The notes below the pieces were generated by a model. The model searched no databases. It saw nothing but the letters and a program-made list of their open reading frames with translations, and was not told the origin of the DNA. The position numbers and the translations under genes were made by a program. From NCBI GenBank assembly GCA_963575645.1, contig OY754471.1, forward strand, positions 30,760,401 to 30,824,400: a DNA stretch of 64,000 bases. The letters are read 5' to 3'. Numbering within the stretch: the first letter of the stretch is position 1; each line of letters begins with the position of its first letter. Below are positions 39,101-51,691 of this stretch, one piece after another. Source of the DNA: Xanthostigma xanthostigma (taxonomy: Eukaryota; Arthropoda; Insecta; Raphidioptera; Raphidiidae).

Positions 39101-42100
39101 AACTTACCTTCATGAAATAAAGCAATTTTGCCTATAAGGACTCATTTTCCCCTAATTGTCATAAAGCATGTAAAAACTGCTTGTATGCGTTAAAATAATA
39201 GTTAATATGCAGTTTGCATTTTCTTATGAGAGAAAGATCCAAACCTGAATGTTATAGTGTAAAGAGACTTACCTTCATGAAATAAAGCAATTTTGCCTAT
39301 AAGGACTTATTTGCCCCTAAATGTCATAAAGCATGTAAAAACTGCTTGTATGCGTTAAAATAATGGTTAATATGCAGTTTGCATTTTCTTATGAGAAAAT
39401 GATCTAAACCTGAATGTTATAGTGTAAATAGATTTACCTTTGAAAAATAAAGCAATTTTGCCTATAAGGACTCATTTGCACGCAATTGTCGTGAAGCATG
39501 TAAAAACTGCTTGTCTGCGTTAAAATAATGGTTAATATGCAGTTTGCATTTTCTTATAAGAGAATGATCCAAACCTGAATGTTATAGTGTAAATAGACTT
39601 ACCTTCATGAAATATAGCTATTTTGCCTATAAGGACTCATTTGCCCCTGATTGTCATAAAGCATGTAAAAACTGCTTGTCAGCGTTAAAATGATAGTAAA
39701 TATGCAGTTTGCATTTTCTTATGAGAGAATGATCTAAACCTGAATGTTATAGTGTAAATAGACTTACCCTCATGAAATAAAGCAATTTTGCCTATAAGGA
39801 CTCATTTGCCTCTAATTGTCATAAAGCATATAAAAACTGCTTGTCTGCGTTTAAATAATGGTTAATATGCAGTTTGCATTTTCTTATGAGAGAAAGTTTG
39901 AAACCTGAATGTTATTGTGTAAATAGACTTACCTTCATGAAATAAAGCAATTTTGCCTATAAGGACTCATTTGCCCCTAATTGTCATAAAGCATGTAAAA
40001 ACTGCTTGTATGGGTTAAAATAATGGTTAATATGCAGTTTGCCTTTTCTTATGAGAGAATGATCCAAACCTGAATGTTATAGTGTAAATAGACTTACCTT
40101 TGTAAAATAAAGCAATTTTGCCTATAGGGACTCATTTGCACGCAATTGTCGTGAAGCATGTAAAAACTGCTTGTCTGCGTTAAAATAATGGTTAATATGC
40201 AGTTTGCATTTTCTTATGGGAGAATGATCCAAACCTGAATGTTATAGTGTAAATAGACTTACCTTCATGAAATAAAGCAATTTTGCCTATAAGGACTAAT
40301 TTGCACCTAATTGTCGTAAAGCATGTAAAAACTGCTTGTCTGCGTTAAAATGATAGTAAATGTGCAGTTTGCATTTTCTTATGAGAGAATGATCCAAACC
40401 TGAATGTTATAGTGTAAATAGACTTACCTTCATGAAATAAAGCAATTTTGCCTATAAGGACTCATTTGCACCTAATTGTCGTAAAGCATGTAAAAACTGC
40501 TTGTCTGCGTTAAAATGATAGTAAATGTGCAGTTTGCATTATCTTTTGAGAAAATGATCCAAACCTGAATATTATAGTGTAAATAGACTTACCTTTGTAA
40601 AATAAAGCAATTTTGCCTATAAGGACTCATTTTCACCTAATTGTCATAAAGCATGTAAATACTACTTGTCTGCGTGAAAATAATAGAAAATGATCATTTT
40701 GCATTATCTTTTGAGAGAATGATCCAAACCTGAATGTTATAGTGTGAATAGACTTACCTTTGTGAAATAAAGCAATTTTGCCTACTAGGACTCATTTGCA
40801 CGCAATTGTCGTGAAGCATGTAAAAACTGCTTGTCTGCGTCAAAATAATGGTTAATATGCAGTTTGCATTTTCTTATGAGAGAATGGTCCAAACCTGAGT
40901 GTTATAGTGAAAGTTGACTTACCTTTGTGAAATAAAACAATTTTGCCTTTAAGGACTTATTTGCACCTAATTGTCGTAAAACATGTAAAAACTGCTTGTC
41001 TGTGTGAAAATGATAGTAAATATGCAGTTTGCATTTTCTTATGAGAGAATGATCCAAACCTGAATGTTATAGTGTAAATAGACTTACCCTCAAGAAATAA
41101 AGCAATTTTGCCTATAAGGACTCATTTGCACGCAATTGTCGTGAAGCATGTAAAAACTGCTTGTCTGCGTTAAAATAATGGTTAATATGCAGTTTGCATT
41201 TTCTTATGAGAGAATGATCCAAACCTGAATGTTATAGTTTAAGTAAACTTACCTTTGTAAAATAAAGCAATTTTGCCTATAAGGACTCATTTGCACGCAA
41301 TTGTCGTGAAGCATGTAAAAACTGCTTGTCTGCGTTAAAATAATGGTTAATATGCAGTTTGCATTTTCTTATGAGAGAATGATCCAAACCTGAATGTTAT
41401 AGTTTAAGTAAACTTACCTTTGTAAAATAAAGCTATTTTGCCTATAAGGACTCATTTGCACGCAATTGTCGTGAAGCATGTAAAAACTGCTTGTCTGCGT
41501 TAAAATAATGGTTAATATGCAGTTTGCATTTTCTTATGAGAGAATGATCCAAACCTGAATGTTATAGTGTAAATAGACTTACCCTCATGAAATAAAGCAA
41601 TTTTGCCTTTAAAGACTCATTTGCACCTAATTGTCGTAAAGCATGTAAAAACTGCTTGTCTGCGTTTAAATAATGGTTAATATGCAGTTTGCATTTTCTT
41701 ATGAGAGAATGATCCAAACCTGAATGTTATAGTGAAAATAGACTTACCTTTGTAAAATAAAGCAATTTTGCCTATAAGAACTCATTTGCACGCAATTGTC
41801 GTGAAGCATGTAAAAACTGCTTGTCTGCGTTAAAATAATGGTTAATATGCAGTTTGCATTTTCTTATGAGAGTATGATCCAAACCTGAATGTTATAGTGT
41901 AAATAGACTTACCTTCATGAAATAAAGCAGTTTTGCCTATAAGGACTCATTTGCCCCTAATTGTCATAAAGCATGTAAAATCTGTTTGTATGCGTTAAAA
42001 TTATAGTTAATATGCAGTTTGCATTTTCTTATGAGAGAATGATCCAAACCTGAATGTTATAGTGTAAATAGACTTACCTTTGTAAAATAAAGCAATTTTG

Positions 42101-42540
42101 CCTATAAGGACTCATTTGCACGCAATTGTCGTGAAGCATGTTAAAACTGCTTGTCTGCGTGAAAATGATAGTAAATATGCAGTTTGCATTTTCTTATGAG
42201 AGAATGATCCAAACCTGAATGTTATAGTGTAAATAGACTTACCCTCACGAAATAAAGCAATTTTGCCTTTAAAGACTCATTTTCACCTAATTGTCGTAAA
42301 GCATGTAAAAACTGCTTGTCTGCGTTTAAATAATGGTTAATATGCAGTTTGCATTTTCTTATGAGAGAATGATCCAAACTTGAATGTTATAGAGTAAATA
42401 GATTTACCTTTAAAAAATAAAGCAATTTTGCCTATAAGGACTCATTTGCACGCAATTGTCGTGAAGCATGTAAAAACTGCTTGTCTACGTTAAAATAATG
42501 GTTAATATGCAGTTTGCATTTTCTTATGAGAGAATGATCC
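36116..42540. repeat. Domain B: satellite in ~3.1-4.0-kb HORs
   Basis: A unit of about 19-24 monomers is present about twice. The stretch 37380-38760 matches 40515-41895 at an offset of 3135 bp, including the TGATCATTTTGCATTATC monomer (37556 and 40691) and GCGTCAAAATAATGG (37703 and 40838). The stretch 35.3-36.05 kb at the end of A3 also matches 39.1-40.0 kb at offsets of 3795 to 3960, so the right end of A3 and domain B share ancestry. A small 825-bp duplication places CCTATGGGGA at 36161 and 36986. Odd single monomers include one with GAGAGAAAGTTTGAAACC near 39890. No non-satellite sequence was seen. Confidence 0.75.
37552..37565. other. 14-bp perfect palindrome in a variant monomer
   Basis: AAAATGATCATTTT equals its own reverse complement. 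It belongs to a monomer variant with GCATTATCTTTTGAG downstream. The same palindrome is at 40687, 52739, 55211, 58349, 59342 and 62980, and never in domain A. Related monomers read TGATCAGTTTGC and lack full symmetry, so one G-to-T change made it. Confidence 0.9.
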
Positions 42541-45500
42541 AAACCTGAATGTTATAGTGTAAATAGACTTACCTTCATGAAATAAAGCAATTTTGCCTAT
42601 AAGGACTCATTTGCCCCTTATTGTCATAAAGCATGTAAAAACTGCTTGTCTGCGTTAAAATAATGGTTAATATGCAGTTTGCATTTTCTTATGAGAAAAT
42701 AATCCAAACCTGAATGTTATAGTGTAAATAAACTTACCCTCATGAAATAAAGCAATTTTGCCTATAAGGACTCATTTGCACCTAATTGTCATAAAGCTTG
42801 TAAAAACTGCATGTATGCGTTAAAATAATAGTTATAATGCAGTTTGCATTTTCTTATGAGAGAAAGATCCAAACCTGAATGTTATAGTGAAAGTAGACAT
42901 ATCTTTGTGAAATAAAACAATTATGCCTTTAAGGACTTATTTGCACCTAATTGTCGTAAACCATGTAAAAACTGCTTGTCTGCGTGAAAATGATAGTAAA
43001 TATTCAGTTTGCATTTTCTTATGAGAGAATGATCCAAACCTGAATGTTATAGTGTAAATAGACTTACCCTCATGAAATAAAGCAATTTTGCCTTGAAGGA
43101 CTCATTTGCACCTAATTTACATAAAGCATGTAAAAACTGCTTGTATGCGTTAAAATAATAGTTAATATGCAGTTTGCATTTTCTTATGAGAGAATGATCC
43201 AAACCTGAATGTTATAGTGTAAGTAAACTTACCTTTGTGAAATAAAGCAATTTTGCCTATAAGGACTCATTTGCACCTAATTGTCGTAAAGCATGTAAAA
43301 ACTGCTTGTCTGCGTTAAAATAATGGTTAATATGCAGTTTGCATTTTCTTATGAGAAAATAATCCAAACCTGAATGTTATAGTGTAAATAAACTTACCTT
43401 CATGAAATAAAACAATTTTGCCTATAAGGACTCATTTGCCCCTAATTGTCATAAAGCATGTAAATACTGAATATCTGTGTGAAAATAATAGGAAATGATC
43501 AGTTTGCATTATCTTTTAAGAAAATGATCCAAACCTAAATATTATAGTATAAATAGACTTACCTTTGTAAAATAAAGCAATTTTGCCTATAAGGACTCAT
43601 TTTCACCTAATTGTCATAAAGCATGTAAATACTACTTGTCTGCGTGAAAATAATAGTAAATGATCAGTTTGCATTATCTTTTGTGAGAATGATCCAAACC
43701 TGAATTGTATAGTGTAAATAGACTTACCTTTGTGAAATAAAGCAATTTTGCCTATTAGGACTCATTTGCACGCAATTGTCGTGAAGCATGTAAAAACTGC
43801 TTGTCTGCGTCAAAATAATGGTTAATATGCAGTTTGCATTTTCTTATGAGAGAATGATCCAAACCTGATTGTTATAGTGAAAGTTGACTTACCTTTGTGA
43901 AATAAAACAATTTTGCCTTTAAGGACTTATTTGCACCTAATTGTCGTAAAACATGTAAAAACTGCTTGTCTGTGTGAAAATGATAGTAAATAGTAGATAT
44001 GCATTTTCTTATGAGAGAATGATCCAAACCTGAATGTTATAGTGTAAATAGACTTACCCTCATGAAATAAAGCAATTTTGCCTACAAAGACTCAATTGCA
44101 CGCAATTGTCGTGAAGCATGTAAAAACTGCTTGTCTGCGTTAAAATAATGGTTAATATGCAGTTTGCATTTTCTTATGAGAGAATGATCCAAACCTGAAT
44201 GTTATAGTGTAAATAGACTTACCTTCATGAAATAAAGCAATTTTGCCTATAAGGACTCATTTGCCCCTAATTGCCATAAAGCATGTAAAAACTGCTTGTA
44301 TGCGTTAAAATAATGGTTAATATGCAGATTGCATTTTCTTATGAGAGAATGATAAAAACCTGAATGTTATAGTGTAAATAGACTTACCTTTGTAAAATAA
44401 AGCAATTTTGCCTATAAGGACTCATTTGCACGCAATTGTCGTGAAGCATGTAAAAACTGCTTGTCTGCGTTAAAATAATGGTTAATATTATGCAGTTTGC
44501 ATTTTCTTATGAGAGAATGATCCAAACCTGAATGTTATAGTGAAAGTAGACTTACCTTTGTGAAATAAAACAATTTTGTCTTTAAGGACTTATTTGCACC
44601 TAATTGTCGTAAACCATGTAAAAACTGCTTGTCTGCGTCAAAATAATGGTTTATATTCAGTTTGCATTTTCTTATGATAGAATGATCCAAAACTGAATGT
44701 TATAGTGTAAATAAACTAACCCTCATGAAATAAAGCAATTTTGCCTATAAGGACTCATTTGCACCTAATTGTCATAAAGCATGTAAAAACTGCTTGTATG
44801 CGTTAAAATAATAATTAATATGCAGTTTGCATTTTCTTCTGAGAGAATGATCCAAACCTGAATGTTATAGTGTAAGTAAACTTACCTTTGTGAAATAAAG
44901 CAATTTTGCCTATAAGGACTCATAAGCACCTAATTGTCGTAAAGCATGTAAAAACTGCTTGTCTGCGTTAAAATAATGGTTAATATGCAGTTTGCATTTT
45001 CTTATGAGAGAATAATCCAAACCTGAATGTTTTAGTGTAAATAGACTAACCTTCATGAAATAAAGCAATTTTGCCTATAAGGACCCATTTGCCCCTAATT
45101 GTCTTAAAGCATGTAAAAACTGCTTGTCTGCGTTAAAATAATGGTTAATATGCTGTTTGCATTTTCTTATGAGAGAATGATCCAAACCTGAATGTTATAG
45201 TGTAAATAGACTTACCCTCATGAAATAAAGCAATTTTGCCTATAAGGACTCATTTTCACCTAATTGTCATAAAGCATGTAAATACTACTTGTCTGCGTGA
45301 AAATAATAGAAAATGATCAGTTTGCATTATCTTTAGAGAGAATGATCCAAACCTCAATGTTATAGTGTAAATAGACTTACCTTCGTGAAATAAAGCAATT
45401 TTGCCTATTAGGACTCATTTGCACGCAATTGTCGTGAAGCATGTAAAAACTGCTTGTCTGCGTCAAAATAATGGTTAACATGCAGTTTGCATTTTCTTAT

Positions 45501-46173
45501 GAGAGAATGATCCAAACCTGCTTGTTATAGTGAAAGTAACCTTACTTTTGTGAAATAAAACAATTTTGCCTTTAAGGACTTATTTGCACCTAATTGTCGT
45601 AAAACATGTAAAAACTGCTTGTCTGCGTGAAAATAATAGTAAATATTCAGTTTGCATTTTCTTATGAGAGAATGATCCAAACCTGAATGTTATAGTGAAA
45701 GTAGACTTACCTTCATGAAATAAAGCAATTTTGCCTATAAGGACTAATTTGCACCTAATTGTCGTAAAGCATGTAAAAACTGCTTGTCTGCGTTAAAATG
45801 ATAGTAAATGTGCAGTTTGCATTTTCTTATGAGAGAATGATCCAAACCTGAATGTTATAGTGTAAATAGACTTACCTTCATGAAATAAAGCAATTTTGCC
45901 TATAAGGACTCATTTGCCCCTAATTGTCATAAAGCATGTAAAAACTGCTTGTATGCGTTAAAATTATAGTTAATATGCAGTTTGCATTTTCTTATGAGAG
46001 AATGATCCAAACCTGAATGTTATAGTGTAAGTAGACTTACCTTCATGAAATAAAGCAATTTTGCCTTTAAGGACTTATTTGCACCTAATTGTCGTAAAAC
46101 ATGTAAAAACTGCTTGTCTGCGTGAAAATAATAGTAAATATTCAGTTTGCATTTTCTTATGAGAGAATGATCC
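42541..46173. repeat. Domain C HOR, copy C1 (3633 bp, 22 monomers)
   Basis: C1 is collinear with 46174-49641 at an offset of 3633 bp. Diagnostic monomers in order are CATGTATGCG with GTTATAATGCAG (42810), GAATATCTGTGTG with TAGGAAATGATCAG (43469), TAGTAGATATGCATTTTC (43991), a monomer extended by three bases as GTTAATATTATGCAG (44481), CTTCTGAGAG (44837), CATAAGCACC (44921) and CTTTAGAGAGAATG (45332). All recur in C2 at the same spacing. Start and end were placed at the first monomer where all C copies agree. Confidence 0.82.
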
Positions 46174-49100
46174 AAACCTGAATGTTATAGTGTAAATAGA
46201 CTTACCTTCATGAAATAAAGCAATTTTGCCTATAAGGACTCATTTGCCCCTTCTTGTCATAAAGCATGTAAAAACTGCTTGTCTGCGTTAAAATAATGGT
46301 TAATATGCAGTTTGCATTTTCTTATGAGAAAATAATCCAAACCTGAATGTTATAGTGTAAATAAACTTACCCTCATGAAATAAAGCAATTTTGCCTATAA
46401 GGACTCATTTGCACCTAATTGTCATAAAGCTTGTAAAAACTGCATGTATGCGTTAAAATAATAGTTATAATGCAGTTTGCATTTTCTTATGAGAGAAAGA
46501 TCCAAACCTGAATGTTATAGTGAAAGTAGACATATCTTTGTGAAATAAAACAATTATGCCTTTAAGGACTTATTTGCACCTAATTGTCGTAAACCATGTA
46601 AAAACTGCTTGTCTGCGTGAAAATGATAGTAAATATTCAGTTTGCATTTTCTTATGAGAGAATGATCCAAACCTGAATGTTATAGTGTAAATAGACTTAC
46701 CCTCATGAAATAAAGCAATTTTGCCTTGAAGGACTCATTTGCACCTAATTTACATAAAGCATGTAAAAACTGCTTGTATGCGTTAAAATAATAGTTAATA
46801 TGCAGTTTGCATTTTCTTATGAGAGAATGATCCAAACCTGAATGTTATAGTGTAAGTAAACTTACCTTTGTGAAATAAAGCAATTTTGCCTATAAGGACT
46901 CATTTGCACCTAATTGTCGTAAAGCATGTAAAAACTGCTTGTCTGCGTTAAAATAATGGTTAATATGCAGTTTGCATTTTCTTATGAGAAAATAATCCAA
47001 ACCTGAATGTTATAGTGTAAATAAACTTACCTTCATGAAATAAAACAATTTTGCCTATAAGGACTCATTTTCCCCTAATTGTCATAAAGCATGTAAATAC
47101 TGAATATCTGTGTGAAAATAATAGGAAATGATCAGTTTGCATTATCTTTTAAGAAAATGATCCAAACCTAAATATTATAGTATAAATAGACTTACCTTTG
47201 TAAAATAAAGCAATTTTGCCTATAAGGACTAATTTTCACCTAATTGTCATAAAGCATGTAAATACTACTTGTCTGCGTGAAAATAATAGTAAATGATCAG
47301 TTTGCATTATCTTTTGTGAGAATGATCCAAACCTGAATTGTATAGTGTAAATAGACTTACCTTTGTGAAATAAAGCAATTTTGCCTATTAGGACTCATTT
47401 GCACGCAATTGTCGTGAAGCATGTAAAAACTGCTTGTCTGCGTTTAAATAATGGTTAATATGCAGTTTGCATTTTCTTATGAGAGAATGATCCAAACCTG
47501 ATTGTTATAGTGAAAGTTGACTTACCTTTGTGAAATAAAACAATTTTGCCTTTAAGGACTTATTTGCACCTAATTGTCGTAAAACATGTAAAAACTGCTT
47601 GTCTGTGTGAAAATGATAGTAAATAGTAGATATGCATTTTCTTATGAGAGAATGATCTAAACCTGAATGTTATAGTGTAAATAGACTTACCCTCATGAAA
47701 TAAAGCAATTTTGCCTACAAAGACTCAATTGCACGCAATTGTCGTGAAGCATGTAAAAACTGCTTGTCTGCGTTAAAATAATGGTTAATATGCAGTTTGC
47801 ATTTTCTTATGAGAGAATGATCCAAACCTGAATGTTATAGTGTAAATAGACTTACCTTCATGAAATAAAGCAATTTTGCCTATAAGGACTCATTTGCCCC
47901 TAATTGCCATAAAGCATGTAAAAACTGCTTGTATGCGTTAAAATAATGGTTAATATGCAGATTGCATTTTCTTATGAGAGAATGATAAAAACCTGAATGT
48001 TATAGTGTAAATAGATTTACCTTTGTAAAATAAAGCAATTTTGCCTATAAGGACTCATTTGCACGCAATTGTCGTGAAGCATGTAAAAACTGCTTGTCTG
48101 CGTTAAAATAATGGTGAATATTATGCAGTTTGCATTTTCTTATGAGAGAATGATCCAAACCTGAATGTTATAGTGAAAGTAGACTAACCTTTGTGAAATA
48201 AAACAATTTTGCCTTTAAGGACTTATTTGCACCTAATTGTCCTAAACCATGTAAAAACTGCTTGTCTGCGTCAAAATAATGGTTTATATTCAGTTTGCAT
48301 TTTCTTATGATAGAATGATCCAAAACTGAATGTTATAGTGTAAATAAACTAACCCTCATGAAATAAAGCAATTTTGCCTATAAGGACTCATTTGCACCTA
48401 ATTGTCATAAAGCATGTAAAAACTGCTTGTATGCGTTAAAATAATAATTAATATGCAGTTTGCATTTTCTTCTGAGAGAATGATCCAAACCTGAATGTTA
48501 TAGTGTAAGTAAACTTACCTTTGTGAAATAAAGCAATTTTGCCTATAAGGACTCATAAGCACCTAATTGTCGTAAAGCATGTAAAAACTGCTTGTCTGCG
48601 TTAAAATAATGGTTAATATGCAGTTTGCATTTTCTTATGAGAGAATAATCCAAACCTGAATGTTTTAGTGTAAATAGACTAACCTTCATGAAATAAAGCA
48701 ATTTTGCCTATAAGGACCCATTTGCCCCTAATTGTCATAAAGCATGTAAAAACTGCTTGTCTGCGTTAAAATAATGGTTAATATGCTGTTTGCATTTTCT
48801 TATGAGAGAATGATCCAAACCTGAATGTCATAGTGTAAATAGACTTACCCTCATGAAATAAAGCAATTTTGCCTATAAGGACTCATTTTCACCTAATTGT
48901 CATAAAGCATGTAAATACTACTTGTCTGCGTGAAAATAATAGAAAATGATCAGTTTGCATTATCTTTAGAGAGAATGATCTAAACCTCAATGTTATAGAG
49001 TAAATAGACTTACCTTCGTGAAATAAAGCAATTTTGCCTATTAGGACTCATTTGCACGCAATTGTCGTGAAGCATGTAAAAACTGCTTGTCTGCGTCAAA

Positions 49101-49641
49101 ATAATGGTTAACATGCAGTTTGCATTTTCTTATGAGAGAATGATCCAAACCTGATTGTTATAGAGAAAGTTGACTTACCTTTGTGAAATAAAACAATTTT
49201 GCCTTTAAGGACTTATTTGCACCTAATTGTCGTAAAACATGTAAAAACTGCTTGTCTGTGTGAAAATGATAGTAAATATGCAGTTTGCATTTTCTTATGA
49301 GAGAATGATCCAAACCTGAATGTTATAGTGTAAATAGACTTACCCTCATGAAATAAAGCAATTTTGCCTATAAGGACTCATTTTCACTCAATTGTCGTGA
49401 AGCATGTAAAAACTGCTTGTCTGCGTTAAAATAATGGTTAATATGCAGTTTGCAATTTCTTATGAGAGAATGATCCAAACCTGAATGTTATAGTGAAAGT
49501 AGACTTACCTTTGTGAAATAAAACAATTTTGCCTTTAAGGACTTATTTCCACCTAATTGTCGTAAAGCATGTAAAAACTGCTTGTCTGCGTTAAAATAAT
49601 GGTTAATATGCAGTTTGCATTTTCTTATGAGAGAATGATCC
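46174..49641. repeat. Domain C HOR, copy C2 (3468 bp, 21 monomers)
   Basis: C2 follows C1 directly and repeats its marks: CATGTATGCG at 46443, ATATCTGTGTG at 47104, TAGTAGATATG at 47624, GTGAATATTATGCAG at 48114 and CATAAGC at 48554. The next unit starts one monomer earlier than expected (3468 against 3633). At its right end the order differs from C1: after the GTTAACATGCAG monomer, C2 carries B-like GTCTGTGTGAAAATG and CACTCAATTGTCG monomers in place of the C1 series with GGACTAATTTG. This is a mosaic end. Confidence 0.8.
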
Positions 49642-51691
49642 AAACCTGAATGTTATAGTGTAAATAGACTTACCTTCATGAAATAATGCAATTTTGCCTA
49701 TAAGGACTCATTTGCCCCTTATTGTCATAAAGCATGAAAAAACTGCTTGTCTGCGTTAAAATAATGGTTAATATGCAGTTTGCATTTTCTTATGAGAAAA
49801 TAATCCAAACCTGAATGTTATAGTGTAAATAAACTTACCCTCATGAAATAAAGCAATTTTGCCTATAAGGACTCATTTGCACCTAATTGTCATAAAGCTT
49901 GTAAAAACTGCATGTATGCGTTAAAATAATAGTTATAATGCAGTTTGCATTTTCTTATGAGAGAAAGATCCAAACCTGAATGTAATAGTGAAAGTAGACT
50001 TATCTTTGTGAAATAAAACAATGATGCCTTTAAGGACTTATTTGCACCTAATTGTCGTAAACCATGTAAAAACTGCTTGTCTGCGTGAAAATGATAGTAA
50101 ATATTCAGTTTGCATTTTCTTATGAGAGAATGATCCAAACCTGAATGTTATAGTGTAAATAGACTTACCCTCATGAAATAAAGCAATTTTGCCTATAAGG
50201 ACTCATTTGCACCTAATTTACATAAAGCATGTAAAAACTGCTTGTATGCGTTAAAATAATAGTTAATATGCAGTTTGCATTTTCTTATGAGAGAATGATC
50301 CAAACCTGAATGTTATAGTGTAAGTAAACTTACCTTTGTGAAATAAAGCGATTTTGCCTATAAGGACTCATTTGCACCTAATTGTCGTAAAGCATGTAAA
50401 AACTGCTTGTCTGCGTTAAAATAATGGTTAATATGCAGTTTGCATTTTCTTATGAGAAAATAATCCAAACCTGAATGTTATAGTGTAAATAAACTTACCT
50501 TCATGAAATAAAACAATTTTGCCTATAAGGACTCATTTTCACCTAATTGTCATAAAGCATGTAAATACTACTTGTCTGCGTGAAAATAATAGTAAATGAT
50601 CAGTTTGCATTATCTTTTAAGAGAATGATCCAAACCTGAATTGTATAGTGTAAATAGACTTACCTTTGTGAAATAAAGCAATTTTGCCTATTAGGACTCA
50701 TTTGCACGCAATTGTCGTGAAGCATGTAAAAACTGCTTGTCTGCGTCAAAATAATGGTTAATATGCAGTTTGCATTTTCTTATGAGAGAATGATCCAAAC
50801 CTGATTGTTATAGTGAAAGTTGACTTACCTTTGTGAAATAAAACAATTTTGCCTTTAAGGACTTATTTGCACCTAATTGTCGTAAAACATGTAAAAACTG
50901 CTTGTCTGTGTGAAAATGATAGTAAATAGTAGATATGCATTTTCTTATGAGAGAATGATCCAAACCTGAATGTTATAGTGTAAATAGACTTACACTCATG
51001 AAATAAAGCAATTTTGCCTACAAGGACTCAATTGCACGCAATTGTCGTGAAGCATGTAAAAACTGCTTGTTTGCGTTAAAATAATGGTTAATATGCAGTT
51101 TGCAATTTCTTATGAGAGAATGATCCAAACCTGAATGTTATAGTGTAAATAGACTTACCTTCATGAAATAAAGCAATTTTGCCTATAAGGACTCATTTGC
51201 CCCTAATTGCCATAAAGCATGTAAAAACTGCTTGTCTGCGTTAAAATAATGGTTAATATTATGCAGTTTGCATTTTCTTATGAGAGAATGATCCAAACCT
51301 GAATGTTATAGTGAAAGTAGACTTACCTTTGTGAAATAAAACAATTTTGCCTTTAAGGACTTATTTGCACCTAATTGTCGTAAACCATGTAAAAACTGCT
51401 TGTCTGCGTCAAAATAATGGTTAATATTCAGTTTGCATTTTCTTATGAGAGAATGATCCAAAACTGAATGTTATAGTGTAAATAAACTTACCCTCATGAA
51501 ATAAAGCAATTTTGCCTATAAGGACTCATTTGCACCTAATTGTCATAAAGCATGTAAAAACTGCTTGTATGCGTTAAAATAATAGTTAATATGCAGTTTG
51601 CATTTTCTTCTGAGAGAATGATCCAAACCTGAATGTTATAGTGTAAGTAAACTTACCTTTGTGAAATAAAGCAATTTTGCCTATAAGGACT
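49642..51691. repeat. Domain C HOR, partial copy C3
   Basis: C3 matches C2 at an offset of 3468 at first (CATGTATGCG at 49911), then about 3304 (TAGTAGATATG at 50928), then 3138 (GTTAATATTATGCAG at 51252, CATAAGC at 51692). One monomer was therefore lost at each of two places. The first loss removes the ATATCTGTGTG monomer and joins its neighbours near 50.5 kb. C3 ends in a chimeric monomer where CATAAGCACCTAATTG runs into GTCGTGAAGCATG and GCGTCAAAATAATGG, entering domain D. Confidence 0.78.
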
